Part shown: one piece after another, positions 1 through 9,120 of the stretch
How the letters are laid out: the number at the start of each line of letters is the position of its first letter
Numbering within the stretch: the first letter of the stretch is position 1
From: Clostridium saccharoperbutylacetonicum N1-4(HMT)
Lineage (GTDB): Bacteria > Bacillota > Clostridia > Clostridiales > Clostridiaceae
Length of the DNA stretch: 64,000 bases
Assembly (NCBI RefSeq): GCF_000340885.1
Contig: NC_020291.1
Coordinates: forward strand, 2,479,001 to 2,543,000
Direction of reading: 5' to 3'
Notes under the pieces: generated by a model
What the model saw: the letters and a program-made list of their open reading frames with translations, nothing else
The model's database searches: none
What the model was told of the DNA's origin: nothing
Program-made: the position numbers and the translations under genes

Positions 1-279
1 ATTAAAAAGCCAAAGGCACTAAGTAGATTTGAGGCTTTTTGGACAGCCTTAGTACTATGTTCAGAAGGAGTTTACTTGGGATTTTGCATTAATAGTCAAG
101 AGGCTGTACTTGAAATTATATTTTTAGGGGTTGCTATATTTCTATTATGGGTAATAATATTATTTCTATTTAGAAGACCTAAATTCGAGCATAGAGGAAT
201 AGTAATGATAACCTGCTTAGTAGGAATTATACTTTATCTAGCTTTGTTTTATTTGAATCATTTTAATTTATTAGGATAA
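1..279 (+). CDS. C-terminal part of a membrane protein (5' end outside window)
   Basis: The reading frame is open from the first base of the window to a TAA at 277-279, so at least 92 C-terminal residues are present and the true start lies upstream. Internal TTG at position 76 has an AAGGAG in front of it, but codons before it continue in frame, so I treat it as an internal codon. Two hydrophobic segments are visible, one rich in Ile/Leu/Phe after the Gln-Glu-Ala-Val stretch and one at the very end, separated by a basic RRPKFEHR loop. The family is not recognisable from this piece. A terminator follows directly. Confidence 0.6.
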   Translation: MKKPKALSRFEAFWTALVLCSEGVYLGFCINSQEAVLEIIFLGVAIFLLWVIILFLFRRPKFEHRGIVMITCLVGIILYLALFYLNHFNLLG

Positions 280-303
280 ATAATTTATAGATACATATTT
301 AAG

Positions 304-338
304 GCTTATGTTATTTGTTTAGTAACATAAGCTTTTTT
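304..338 (+). terminator. Rho-independent terminator of the membrane protein gene
   Basis: A 10-bp perfect stem, GCTTATGTTA (304-313) with TAACATAAGC (323-332), closes a 9-nt loop and is followed by a run of six T. It lies 24 bases after the stop codon of the partial gene. Confidence 0.85.
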
Positions 339-467
339 GTTGCTAATTGAGAAAAAAGTCATAATTTGAATTTTAAATGTGAAATTTGATTATAAAAGTA
401 GAAGAAATTAAGAAAAAATATGTAGAAAATGATAGAATATGATAGAATATATGAAAGGAGGCGAATT

Positions 468-2450
468 ATGCATATTTTATCAATCTTTCGAAAAAAGATA
501 ATTGAGTATTTACATTTAGTAGTTATGTGCGTTAGCTTATATTATGTATCAAAATTTAATTTTGTATATTTGGATGCATCTGCAGAAATAGTAACTGTTC
601 TTTTTGGATTTATACTCATATTAATAATATTAAGTACAATAAAAGCATGTGATAGTAAGTATTTTCATTTGATAGCATTTATACTTAGTATTTTTGGAAT
701 TATTGCATTATTTGTTGATGATTATGGAGAAAATAATTTATTGTATATTTTATTTCAATATTACGAATGTATTTTATTGAATTTATCGGTTAAGTATATA
801 AATAAAAAGGCTAATTTGAGTAACCTATTTTCTGAAAATAAAATTCTTGTAAGCTTATTTTTATTTATTACTTTTGTTATCAGTTATGTATCAAAAAACT
901 ATGATACTAAATACTCTTTAGATATACTTGGAAGTGTAAGTGCAGTATTAATTATACTCGGATATATAATTTTCTTTTATAGAATTATTAAAACTAAAGC
1001 TAATATTCTAAATGGAAGTAAATTGAATTTGTTTTCATTGATATTTTTCAAGAGTTTATCATATCTTTGTTTTTCATTATTTAATGATACAACTATTAAT
1101 ATACTGGGGCACTTGTTTGAAAATATAGTGTACTATTACATATTTAATATAATTATCAAAGAGATAGTTATAAATCCTTATAATAATTTATTTAATAGGT
1201 TTATGAACAAATCACAGGAGTTAGAAATTGCTAATAAAAAGATAGATAAAATAAGTCATAAGGCTGCTAATATAGAAAAATTAAACGATAAATTCATTAA
1301 TTTAATTCCAGATGGAATTATAATAATCAGAGATAAGAAAATCGAATCTGTGAATGATAGACTTTTAAATATGTTTGATATTAATGACGAATTAGAAGTT
1401 GAAAAGGCTGATTTTGATAAAATACTAGATAGTTCACAATTAGATATTTTTATGTCAAGAATAAATAGCATGGATAGCAGGATTTTAGAAAAACCGCAAG
1501 AGTACGAGATAAAATGGGACGGAATGAAAAAATGGGTCGAAGTAAAGTCATTAATTGCCAATGATGAAAGAGGAGAATATATCATTTCTGCAATACGAAA
1601 TATTGAAGATAGAAAAAAGGTTGAAGAAGCAGAAAAATTATTAGAACTAAAAAATAAAGAGGAAAGTCTTAAAAATGATTTTTTTGCGAATATATCACAT
1701 GAACTTAGGACACCAATTAATGTTATTTATTCTGCTCTTCAAGTTCAAAATGGTTATTTAAAAAAGGACAACTGTAATGAAAATGTATTAAAATATAATT
1801 TGATAATTAAACAAAATTGTCTAAGACTTATGAGATTGATTAATAATATCATAGATATAACAAGAATAGAAAGTAGTTTTTTTATACCAAACTATAAAAT
1901 AGAGAATATTGTTTACTTAGTAGAAGAAATAACTATGTCAATTGCAGTCTATGTTAAAAGTAAGAATATTAAACTAATCTTTGATACAGAGGTGGAAGAA
2001 GCCTATGTTAATTGTGATTCGAATTTGATTGAAAGAATTATGCTTAATGTGCTTTCAAATGCAGTGAAGTATGGAAAAGAGGGCGGGAATATTTTTGTTA
2101 ATATCTATAAGGATGGTGAAAATAATATTTTAATTTCAGTGAAAGATGATGGTATGGGAATACCAAGTGACATGCAGGCAAATATTTTTGAAAGATTTTC
2201 AAAGGTTGACAACAGCATATCTAGGAAGATAGAAGGTAGTGGGATAGGTTTATCTCTTGTTAAGCAGCTTGTGGAAATTCAACAAGGAACTATTGTTTGT
2301 GAAAGTGAATTGAATGTTGGATCAGAATTTAAAATAACCTTTCCAACTGTAGAATATTCTTTAGAAGATGTAACAGATGAGGAACAGTTAAATTGCTATT
2401 CTAATAATGCTATAGAAACTGCTGAAATTGAATTTTCTGATATTTATTAA
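468..2450 (+). CDS. membrane sensor histidine kinase (MASE3-like, PAS, HisKA, HATPase_c)
   Basis: A 660-residue orphan sensor kinase. I choose ATG 468 because an AAAGGAGG sits 5-6 bases in front of it; the upstream ATG 429 has no ribosome site. The first ~220 residues are a run of hydrophobic helices that resemble the MASE3 sensor domain. A PAS-like region follows (about residues 260-370) and a short coiled linker leads to the HisKA box (FFANISHELRTPIN, phospho-acceptor His411). The ATPase domain shows the N box (NAVKYGKEGG), G1 (DDGMGIP) and G2 (GSGIGLSLVKQL). No response regulator is adjacent, so the partner is unknown. The gene stands alone, closed by a terminator. Confidence 0.9.
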   Translation: MHILSIFRKKIIEYLHLVVMCVSLYYVSKFNFVYLDASAEIVTVLFGFILILIILSTIKACDSKYFHLIAFILSIFGIIALFVDDYGENNLLYILFQYYECILLNLSVKYINKKANLSNLFSENKILVSLFLFITFVISYVSKNYDTKYSLDILGSVSAVLIILGYIIFFYRIIKTKANILNGSKLNLFSLIFFKSLSYLCFSLFNDTTINILGHLFENIVYYYIFNIIIKEIVINPYNNLFNRFMNKSQELEIANKKIDKISHKAANIEKLNDKFINLIPDGIIIIRDKKIESVNDRLLNMFDINDELEVEKADFDKILDSSQLDIFMSRINSMDSRILEKPQEYEIKWDGMKKWVEVKSLIANDERGEYIISAIRNIEDRKKVEEAEKLLELKNKEESLKNDFFANISHELRTPINVIYSALQVQNGYLKKDNCNENVLKYNLIIKQNCLRLMRLINNIIDITRIESSFFIPNYKIENIVYLVEEITMSIAVYVKSKNIKLIFDTEVEEAYVNCDSNLIERIMLNVLSNAVKYGKEGGNIFVNIYKDGENNILISVKDDGMGIPSDMQANIFERFSKVDNSISRKIEGSGIGLSLVKQLVEIQQGTIVCESELNVGSEFKITFPTVEYSLEDVTDEEQLNCYSNNAIETAEIEFSDIY

Positions 2451-2465
2451 TAATTAGTAAAAGTT

Positions 2466-2508
2466 AAAGGTAATAAACATTTATGAGTAAGTGTTTATTA
2501 CCTTTTTC
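2466..2508 (+). terminator. terminator of the histidine kinase gene
   Basis: Fourteen-base stem AAAGGTAATAAACA (2466-2479) pairs perfectly with 2492-2505 across a 12-nt loop, and the 3' arm runs into a T stretch. Confidence 0.85.
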
Positions 2509-2625
2509 ATTTAAGTACAAACTATTGACAAATTATCCCTTGAACTTTACAATGCTTCCGAAATAGATAATAAGAAATTTGATTAACTAAATAGTTAATT
2601 AAAAATAAGAAGGAGATGATCAGTT

Positions 2626-3438
2626 GTGAAGGGAAAGGTTCTCATGGCGACATTCAAAAGGAATTTTATTGTTATGCTTAGGGCATATCCAATGAGTTTT
2701 TTTGTAGGAAATCTTTTAACAGGGTTTTACACAGTAGTAGGAGCATTGTTTATGTACAAGATGCTTTTTAACGGAGCAGTTGGGAAGGAATTTTTAGGTT
2801 ACACAGGTACTGGAGATTATATGAGCTATGTAATTTTAGGCAGCTTAACTTACATTTATGTTGTTAGGACATGCTTAAATGTAAGTAGGAGTCTTATTAC
2901 TGAGTTAAGGGAAGGTACCTTGGAAAGCTTGATGCTTGCACCTTTTAAAAGGGGAGAATATTTTATAGGAAATATGCTTCAGCAGACTGTCGCTACTACC
3001 TTTGAAGTGAGTATATCTTTAATTATTGCTATTCCCTTTGGTTTGAATTTAAGCAGTGTAAACATATCAGCTCTTATTATTTCAGCACTTTTAGGTTTAT
3101 ATGGTTTCTTTGGATTGTCTATGGTCCTTGCTTCTATAATGCTGTATACAAGAGATACTTATATTTCACAAAATACTTTATTTGTAGGAATGCTTTTGCT
3201 ATGTGGTATAACTTTTCCAACAGAATATTTGCCAACAGTTTTAAGGTGGATGGGAGAATTAATACCTGTAACTGAAATTTCAAATTTAGTAAGAGGCTCA
3301 GTGCTTTTAGGTAAAGGAATCTTTGAGCAGACAAATACAATTATTTATGTATTTTTATTAAGTACCGTTTATATGATAATAGGATTTTTAAGTCTTAAGA
3401 AAATAGAATTTATAGCATTAGAAAAAATTCAAGGATAG
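2626..3438 (+). CDS. ABC-2 type transporter permease, first subunit
   Basis: A 270-residue integral membrane protein with about six hydrophobic helices and the ABC-2 permease signature region (SLITELREGTLESLMLAP, then a GITFPTEYLP-like segment near the C terminus). The start is GTG 2626, with AAGGAGA nine bases upstream. It heads a three-gene operon (permease, ATPase, permease) with almost no intergenic space. The two permeases are similar in length and topology and probably form a heterodimer around an ATPase dimer. Substrate cannot be told: such exporters move antibiotics, peptides or lipids. Membership of the ABC-2 family is what is seen; export direction is inferred from the family. Confidence 0.88.
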   Translation: MKGKVLMATFKRNFIVMLRAYPMSFFVGNLLTGFYTVVGALFMYKMLFNGAVGKEFLGYTGTGDYMSYVILGSLTYIYVVRTCLNVSRSLITELREGTLESLMLAPFKRGEYFIGNMLQQTVATTFEVSISLIIAIPFGLNLSSVNISALIISALLGLYGFFGLSMVLASIMLYTRDTYISQNTLFVGMLLLCGITFPTEYLPTVLRWMGELIPVTEISNLVRGSVLLGKGIFEQTNTIIYVFLLSTVYMIIGFLSLKKIEFIALEKIQG

Positions 3439-3447
3439 GTGATAAGC

Positions 3448-4422
3448 ATGATAGAAGCAAGAAATTTAAAGAAGATATATGAAACTAAAATTAGTAAAGG
3501 ATTATTTAAAAGTGAAAAAGTTAAATTTGAAGCAGTCAAAGACGTGTCTATAAAATTAAAGGAGGGACAGATAATAGGACTCTTAGGTATTAACGGGGCT
3601 GGAAAAACGACTACTATTAAGATGCTGACAACCTTACTTTCCCCAACCTCTGGAGAATATTTTGTTGATGGAATTGATGCAGTTAAAAATCCAATGGTTA
3701 TAAAAAAGAAAATTAATATGGTTGCTGGTGGGGAGAAAATGATTTATTTTAGACTGACTCCACAAGAGAACCTATGGTATTATGGACAGCTATATGGAAT
3801 ACCAAATAAGCTTCTTCAAGAGAGAATTGATTATCTTCTTAAGTTGGTTGGTTTATATGAAAATAAGGATAAAAAAGTAGAGGAATTTTCTAAAGGAATG
3901 AAGCAAAGGCTTCAAATTGCCAGAGGACTTATTAATGATCCTCAATATATATTTATGGATGAACCAACCTTAGGCTTAGATGCAGTAACTTCAAAAGAGT
4001 TGAGGGAAAATGTTAAAGTACTTACTAAAGAAAGAGGCAAGGGAATATTATTAACCTCACATTATATGGAGGAAGTTGAAGAACTTGCAGATTATATTTA
4101 TGTTTTAGATAAAGGAGAAATAATTAAACAGGGAACGGTTAAGGAATTGTCCAAGGATGTATTTACAAAAATAGAATATAAATTAATTCTTCATAATAAT
4201 ATAGAAGGTTTTGATAACTATTTGTTTAATATTTTAGCCAGTAAGGATAGCACAGTTGAAGTATATAATGATGAAAAGACTTACAAAATCATAAGTTCAA
4301 GAAATTTAAGTCTTGATATATCAAAAGCTTGTATAAATAAAGGAGCAATTATAAAAGAATATTACGAAATTGTACCTAACCTTGAAGACACTATAATAAA
4401 ACTTTCAAAGAAGGGAGCATAA
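3448..4422 (+). CDS. ABC transporter ATP-binding protein (exporter type)
   Basis: A 324-residue ABC ATPase of the DrrA/CcmA-type exporter group. Walker A is GINGAGKTT, the signature is FSKGMKQRL, Walker B is YIFMDEPTLGLD, and the switch His is in LLTSHYMEEVEEL. A C-terminal extension of ~90 residues after the NBD is usual for this group. I prefer ATG 3448, with AGGTGA five bases upstream; a GTG at 3439 directly after the preceding stop is the alternative and adds three residues. It sits between two permease genes, so the three make one complete exporter. Confidence 0.93.
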   Translation: MIEARNLKKIYETKISKGLFKSEKVKFEAVKDVSIKLKEGQIIGLLGINGAGKTTTIKMLTTLLSPTSGEYFVDGIDAVKNPMVIKKKINMVAGGEKMIYFRLTPQENLWYYGQLYGIPNKLLQERIDYLLKLVGLYENKDKKVEEFSKGMKQRLQIARGLINDPQYIFMDEPTLGLDAVTSKELRENVKVLTKERGKGILLTSHYMEEVEELADYIYVLDKGEIIKQGTVKELSKDVFTKIEYKLILHNNIEGFDNYLFNILASKDSTVEVYNDEKTYKIISSRNLSLDISKACINKGAIIKEYYEIVPNLEDTIIKLSKKGA

Positions 4423-4425
4423 TTT

Positions 4426-5235
4426 ATGAAGACATTTTTTAAAGTTTGCTCCGCAGAAATGAAAAAACAGCATTTAAATTATTTTCACAGCAAATTAATC
4501 TATGTTTCATTATTTTTATGGCCAATACTTAATTTTATAACTACCTATTATAGTTTTAAGCCTTTTCGAATAAATAATAGTAATATTAGCTATCTTAATG
4601 AGGAAAATGTGGTAATATTTATAGTATTAGGATATATGGCAATGAGTTTGTTTAGAAGCTTGGTTCAATCGGCTTGGAACTTTTCTTTTGAAAGAATAAG
4701 TGGAACCTTGGAATTAATTTATTTATCGCCAGCTTCAAGGCAGGGGGTAATCTTAGGGAATGCTTTATCTTCACTTTTTGAAAGTGTTGTATTTATGGTA
4801 CTTTTTACAATAGGAGTGCTAATCTTTAAAAGAGAGGTTTTGAATATTAATTATTTAGCATTGATGATAGTTTTTATTATAACCTTAGCAATGGCAGTAG
4901 TATGGGGGATGTTATTGAATTCGATCTTTTTGTTTTCAAGAGATTCAGGTTTTTTATTTACAATCTTAGAAGAACCTATGGAGATATTTTCAGGAGTAAA
5001 GGTACCAACCTCAGTATTTCCAATGTGGGCAAAGGTTATAAGCCTTGTGTTTCCATTAACCTATGCTATTGAAGCTGTAAGAAAGGTTGTATTAAATGGA
5101 AGTCCTTTAAGTGAAATGAATAATTTTATTGTTATTGGCTTAGGAATAATAATACTATTATATATTGCATGTATACAAATAATTAAGCTGGTTGAAATTC
5201 ATAGCAGAAAAACAGGTGATTTTACTTATTTTTAA
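4426..5235 (+). CDS. ABC-2 type transporter permease, second subunit
   Basis: A 269-residue membrane protein that starts three bases after the ATPase stop, with AAGGGAG as ribosome site. The layout matches the first permease: a cytosolic start, first helix (LIYVSLFLWPILNFI), the conserved RISGTLELIYLSPASRQ segment that contacts the ATPase, and a late VKVPTSVFPMWAKVISLVFPLTYAIE region typical of ABC-2 permeases. Expected to pair with the first permease. Expression should be coupled to the ATPase by the tight spacing. Confidence 0.88.
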   Translation: MKTFFKVCSAEMKKQHLNYFHSKLIYVSLFLWPILNFITTYYSFKPFRINNSNISYLNEENVVIFIVLGYMAMSLFRSLVQSAWNFSFERISGTLELIYLSPASRQGVILGNALSSLFESVVFMVLFTIGVLIFKREVLNINYLALMIVFIITLAMAVVWGMLLNSIFLFSRDSGFLFTILEEPMEIFSGVKVPTSVFPMWAKVISLVFPLTYAIEAVRKVVLNGSPLSEMNNFIVIGLGIIILLYIACIQIIKLVEIHSRKTGDFTYF

Positions 5236-5286
5236 TAAGCTTTTAATTGTATATTATATATACTACAAAATAATTGTTCAAAACCT

Positions 5287-5311
5287 AAAGATATCCTAAG
5301 AATATCTTTAA
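5287..5311 (+). terminator. weak hairpin after the ABC exporter operon
   Basis: AAAGATAT (5287-5294) pairs with ATATCTTT (5302-5309) over a 7-nt loop. The T run is short, so this is a modest terminator candidate. Confidence 0.4.
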
Positions 5312-5339
5312 GCTTTGAATAGTGAGTTGTGAACGTTGA

Positions 5340-5375
5340 TATAGATATCCAAATTAATAATAAAACTTATAAATA
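5340..5375 (-). repeat. 36-bp remnant of the fold-back element family
   Basis: This segment matches one end of the ~315-bp elements at 22353, 27229 and 56100: the TATAGATATCCAA terminus, then an AT-rich run ending AAACTTATAAAT. The rest of the element is missing. It lies just before the AAGGTGG ribosome site of the HAD gene, so it may be a deleted copy or a solo end now inside a 5' leader. Confidence 0.65.
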
Positions 5376-5390
5376 AGGTGGAGATAGTTA

Positions 5391-5993
5391 ATGATTAAAA
5401 ATGTAGTCTTTGATATTGGAAATGTATTATTAAATTTTGAACCAAAAGAATATGTAAGATCTAAAGTCATTGAAGAAAAAGTTGAAGAAATATACGAGAG
5501 TATTTTTAAAAGTGAAGAATGGCCAATGCTTGATAGGGGAACAATTACTGAAGCAGCTGCTAAAGCAAATATAATTAAAAGAAAAATTGAAAATGAAGAG
5601 TTTATTAATGCAGTTTTTCAAGATTGGTATGCTATTTTGTCACCTATAGAAAGCAGTGTGGATATATTAAAAAAATTAAAAGAAAATGGGTATAAGCTTT
5701 TTTATTTATCTAATTTTCATTTGGCTGCTTTTGAATATGTAACTAAAAACCATGATTTTTTTGAATTATTTGATGGAGGAATTGTTTCTTATAAGGAAAA
5801 GCTTCTTAAGCCAGAAAAAGAAATTTATGATAAAATTTTAGATACATATAAACTTGAACCAAGTGAAACTATATTTATAGATGATACAGAAGAAAATGTT
5901 ACAGCAGCAAGGAAACATGGTATACATGGAATTGTATTAAAAGATCCCAAAGATTTACAAGCCTTATTAAACGAATTTCAGGTTAAGGTTTGA
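5391..5993 (+). CDS. HAD-superfamily hydrolase (YihX-like phosphatase)
   Basis: A 200-residue HAD protein, probably a cytosolic sugar-phosphate or nucleotide phosphatase. Motif I is FDIGNVLLNF with nucleophile Asp8; the second Asp of the usual DxD is replaced by Gly, as in the YihX branch. Motif II is LSNFH, motif III the Lys in KPEKEIYD, and motif IV the acidic pair IFIDDTEENV. An alpha-helical cap lies between motifs I and II. ATG 5391 has AAGGTGGAG upstream. The next gene starts 28 bases on, so the two may be co-transcribed. Confidence 0.85.
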   Translation: MIKNVVFDIGNVLLNFEPKEYVRSKVIEEKVEEIYESIFKSEEWPMLDRGTITEAAAKANIIKRKIENEEFINAVFQDWYAILSPIESSVDILKKLKENGYKLFYLSNFHLAAFEYVTKNHDFFELFDGGIVSYKEKLLKPEKEIYDKILDTYKLEPSETIFIDDTEENVTAARKHGIHGIVLKDPKDLQALLNEFQVKV

Positions 5994-6020
5994 TAACTTT
6001 TATAGTGAAAAGGAAGCTTT

Positions 6021-6971
6021 ATGAAGATAGCTGTTATTTATGAAAAAGGAATTAAAGGTGAGTTTGTATATTCTCCACTTAATGAAATGTTTTGTGCAAT
6101 GCACATATTGATAAAGCCTGAGCATCATTTGCATAGAAATAAGTGGATTCAAAAGATAGCTAATAATGAAAAAATGTTAGAAGCTATAAAAAAATATTCT
6201 GATATTACAGAGGAATATTGCATAGTAATGGATTTTTGTGCTTATTTTGAAGAATGTACAGAGTTAAATATATTGAGTGCTATAGAATTTTTATCACAAG
6301 TACCTCTTAATAAAATAAATAAAATCTTTAAAGCCTATGATAAAAGAATGAACCAAAGCCAATATAAAGAATTCTTGGAATTGTTAAAAAGGTTTTATAT
6401 TGAAATATTTGCGGAAGAATTAAAATATATAGAACCGATGATAACTAGAATATTAAAGAAAAAAGCCAAACTTGCAGAAGATATTGGAATCTTTAACTTT
6501 GTAGAAACTATTCATGAAAGAATAAAGGTGGAAGAGGAAAAAATAAAATTCTATAAGAATAAAGAATATGTGGTAAAGAAAGCTGAAATCAAAACAATTA
6601 CCATAAATCTATCAACTTTTATAAGTCCTCATTTAATGCTTGGAATAATAAATAATAATTTATATTTAACATATTTAGTGGAACTAGATACTTATGAAAA
6701 AGAAAGTCCCAAGGATTTAGAAAGAGCTTTAAAAGCTTTAGGAGATGGAACCAGATTACGAATTCTAAAAGAAATAAGCAGAAAAGGTAAGAGTACACAG
6801 GAATTAAGTACTTTACTAAATATATCAGAAGCAGCGGTATCTAAAGCTTTAAAACTTTTGCAAGAAGGTGAGCTAGTTAAAAAAGAAAGACAAGGAAATT
6901 ATATAATATATACTGTTAATACAATTTCAATTGATTTTATTGCTTATAAGATATATGAATATATTTATTAA
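6021..6971 (+). CDS. ArsR-family winged-helix regulator with large N-terminal domain
   Basis: A 316-residue protein whose last ~80 residues are an ArsR-type winged helix: ALKALGDGTRLRILKEI, recognition helix region STLLNISEAAVSKALKLL, and wing VKKERQGNYIIYTV. The ~230-residue N-terminal part is helical and of a kind found in DUF5937-like ArsR proteins; I cannot assign a ligand. No Cys-based metal site typical of ArsR metal sensors is visible. It follows the HAD gene by 27 bases with AAGGAAGC as ribosome site. Target genes are not evident from context. Confidence 0.75.
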   Translation: MKIAVIYEKGIKGEFVYSPLNEMFCAMHILIKPEHHLHRNKWIQKIANNEKMLEAIKKYSDITEEYCIVMDFCAYFEECTELNILSAIEFLSQVPLNKINKIFKAYDKRMNQSQYKEFLELLKRFYIEIFAEELKYIEPMITRILKKKAKLAEDIGIFNFVETIHERIKVEEEKIKFYKNKEYVVKKAEIKTITINLSTFISPHLMLGIINNNLYLTYLVELDTYEKESPKDLERALKALGDGTRLRILKEISRKGKSTQELSTLLNISEAAVSKALKLLQEGELVKKERQGNYIIYTVNTISIDFIAYKIYEYIY

Positions 6972-7281
6972 ATTCTCAATTATAAATGTTCAATTATTAA
7001 TTAATGTTGGAAGTTAAAAGGAGAAAGTTCATGTTTCTTAACATAAAATTTGGACATTCCCTTTTGGAGAGTTGATTTTTATTTATGAATTTATTAATTT
7101 GCGATATAATATTAATTAAAACTTATATAAAAGAATATATATGTTGAAAAAGTATTATTCAAGAAATAAAGATTTCCAAAGGAAATCAACATTTATTTAT
7201 AATTGATGCCCTAAAAGGGTACCCTGTGGGGTATTGAACCTTGATAATTGCAATATATATATTTGAGAGGAGACAAAGTTC
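6972..7281. other. 310-bp intergenic region with repeat fragment and hairpins
   Basis: Holds a dispersed repeat fragment (7017-7069), a small hairpin GATTTCC-AAA-GGAAATC at 7171-7187, and a GGGTACCC-containing stretch near 7217 that resembles the TACCC/GGGTA hairpin at 17847. No open frame with a ribosome site is seen. The ribosome site for the next gene (GAGAGGAG) is at the right end. Confidence 0.5.
7017..7069 (+). repeat. dispersed repeat fragment shared with 22500-22600
   Basis: The segment beginning AAAAGGAGAAAGTTCATG and ending in TTTGGACATTCCCTTTTGGA matches the internal insert of the fold-back element at 22353-22767, where related units stand in tandem. It is an isolated fragment here, without the TATAGATATCCAA ends. 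Confidence 0.6.
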
Positions 7282-8028
7282 ATGAAAATAGCAAATGGTG
7301 TTGAAATGCTTGAATTAGCAGCTAAAAATATGAAAGGTGAACCTACATCCATTTATCCAATATTAATATGTGATAAGGAAACAATTATTTTAGTTGATGC
7401 TGGATATCCAGGACAATTAGAGCAAATTCGTAAAGAAGTAGAAAAAACAGGCGTAAAATTTGAAACTGTGAATATGGTGCTAATTACACATCACGATATC
7501 GATCATATTGGAAGTCTTGCAAGTATAGTGAAGGAACTGCCTGAGGTAAAAGTGCTTTGTCATGAGGAAGAAAAAGCATATATTGAGGGAGTTAAGAAGC
7601 CACATAAATTAGCTATGCTAGAAGCTAATTTAGATAATTTATCACAAGAAATGAAAGGCTTTTATGAACATTTTAAGGTTGGTTTTGAAAAAGCGAGAAC
7701 AAAAGTTGATAGAACCTTAAAAGATGGTGAAGAGTTACCTTATTGTGGTGGCATAACAATAATTTATACACCAGGACATACTATGGGACATAGCTGCTTA
7801 TATTTTAAAGAAAGTAAAACTCTTATAGCGGGAGATCTTTTAATGGTTAAAGAGGGAGTTCTTGTTAAAGCTCCTGAGTCAATTAATTTTAATGATGAGT
7901 TATGCTTAAAATCCCTAAAAAAGCTTATGCAATATGATATAGAAAATGTGGTTTGCTATCATGGAGGCATATATAGCAATAAAGTTAATGAACGAATAAA
8001 TGAATTAATAGAAACATTAGCACAATAA
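7282..8028 (+). CDS. MBL-fold metallo-hydrolase
   Basis: A 248-residue metallo-beta-lactamase-fold enzyme. The metal motif is THHDIDHIGS (HxxxDH form), followed by a further His in TPGHTMGHSCLY, the bridging Asp in LIAGDLLM and a last His in VVCYHGG. This is the glyoxalase II-like branch with one compact domain, likely a thioester, lactone or phosphodiester hydrolase in the cytosol. Start ATG 7282 has GAGAGGAG upstream. It is monocistronic with its own terminator. The substrate is not deducible. Confidence 0.85.
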   Translation: MKIANGVEMLELAAKNMKGEPTSIYPILICDKETIILVDAGYPGQLEQIRKEVEKTGVKFETVNMVLITHHDIDHIGSLASIVKELPEVKVLCHEEEKAYIEGVKKPHKLAMLEANLDNLSQEMKGFYEHFKVGFEKARTKVDRTLKDGEELPYCGGITIIYTPGHTMGHSCLYFKESKTLIAGDLLMVKEGVLVKAPESINFNDELCLKSLKKLMQYDIENVVCYHGGIYSNKVNERINELIETLAQ

Positions 8029-8064
8029 AATAGGAAGGGCATTAGTAAAATTTTGTCTAAATAT

Positions 8065-8098
8065 AAACCTACGAAAATTTTTCGTAGGTTTATATTTT
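8065..8098 (+). terminator. terminator of the MBL-fold gene
   Basis: AAACCTACGAAAA pairs with TTTTTCGTAGGTTT (8065-8091) with almost no loop. The 3' arm is followed by an AT-rich stretch; the stem would work in both directions. Confidence 0.75.
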
Positions 8099-8574
8099 AA
8101 ATTTAATTATTTATGATTGGTTATAATAACATTAATGTAAATTATAGTAAAAATATAATGATTAAATTACAATTATATGTTATATTATATATAAAAATAA
8201 TAGTTAAGATAAATGTATGGAGGTGCTATTACATTTTTGGTGATTACTAAGATATAAAAAGTAGAAATGAAAACGTTAGAATATATGGTTAAGAATAAGT
8301 AGAATAAATGTATTTTTATTCAAATATTTAACAGCTGATTTAAATAAAAGGGAATTGATGGATTATTCATCAGCATAGTACTTAAAACTCCTAGTTTAAA
8401 TTGATATGAGATCTCAATGGAATACCTTTTAGAGGCATAATATTATTTATTTGTAAGAAAAAAAGTGGATAAATATTATAAAAGATATTATAATGTATCA
8501 TATTATGCATTTTTAACTATTATGGAATATATTCAAAGAATTTTAATAATTAATTGTGAATTTTAGGGGGAGAC
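8099..8574. other. long leader region upstream of the agr locus
   Basis: About 475 bases of very AT-rich DNA with no convincing open frame. A TATAAT at about 8493 could be a -10 element for the agr operon, but no good -35 stands at the right distance. Only very short peptides (for example 14 residues from an ATG near 8214) are possible and lack support. A long leader before an autoregulated signalling operon could hold the binding site of its response regulator. Confidence 0.3.
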
Positions 8575-9120
8575 ATGGCAGAAACAATATTACTAGCATT
8601 ACTATTTGCAAAAATAAGGAGATATGAAATAAAACCCCTTTTTAAAACATGGACGTTTTATCCTATAATCATATTTGAAATAATTTTTTTGTTTGGACAG
8701 CTTAGTATTTTCTTAGGGCATTATGAATTTATTAGTTTTCTGAAAAGTTTGAATACATTTTATTTCTGCACATACTTATTATTAGTTTTTAAATATAGAA
8801 TATACCTTCAATCAATAATAGGTTCTATTTTTATGCTTATAGGTGGAGGTTTAAATGATATTGTAATAAAAGCTAATGATGGCTTTATGCCAGTTTTTCC
8901 GACTTTATCCTATTTAACAGGATATGCTAAAACTGAAGCATTTGTTATAGTAAAAGACATTCATATGTTAGGAAATTCACAAACTAAACTAAAGATACTA
9001 ACAGATTTTATTGATTTAGGTTATAGCATTCTTAGTATAGGAGACGTATTTATAAGAGCATTTGTATTTATAATAATCTACAATTCAATAAAGAAAATTA
9101 ATAATCAAAGGAGAAAATAA
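8575..9120 (+). CDS. DUF5317-family membrane protein in the agr locus
   Basis: A 181-residue protein with about five hydrophobic helices, a late loop containing KDIHMLGNSQTKLKILTDFI and the SIGDVFI segment that are typical of DUF5317 proteins. Function of the family is unknown. It is the first gene of a compact operon: its TAA abuts the ATG of the AgrC-like gene, and agrB and agrD follow. The ribosome site is AGGGGGAG just before ATG 8575. Co-transcription with agrBD suggests a part in secretion, sensing or immunity to the peptide signal, but that is inference. Confidence 0.75.
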   Translation: MAETILLALLFAKIRRYEIKPLFKTWTFYPIIIFEIIFLFGQLSIFLGHYEFISFLKSLNTFYFCTYLLLVFKYRIYLQSIIGSIFMLIGGGLNDIVIKANDGFMPVFPTLSYLTGYAKTEAFVIVKDIHMLGNSQTKLKILTDFIDLGYSILSIGDVFIRAFVFIIIYNSIKKINNQRRK

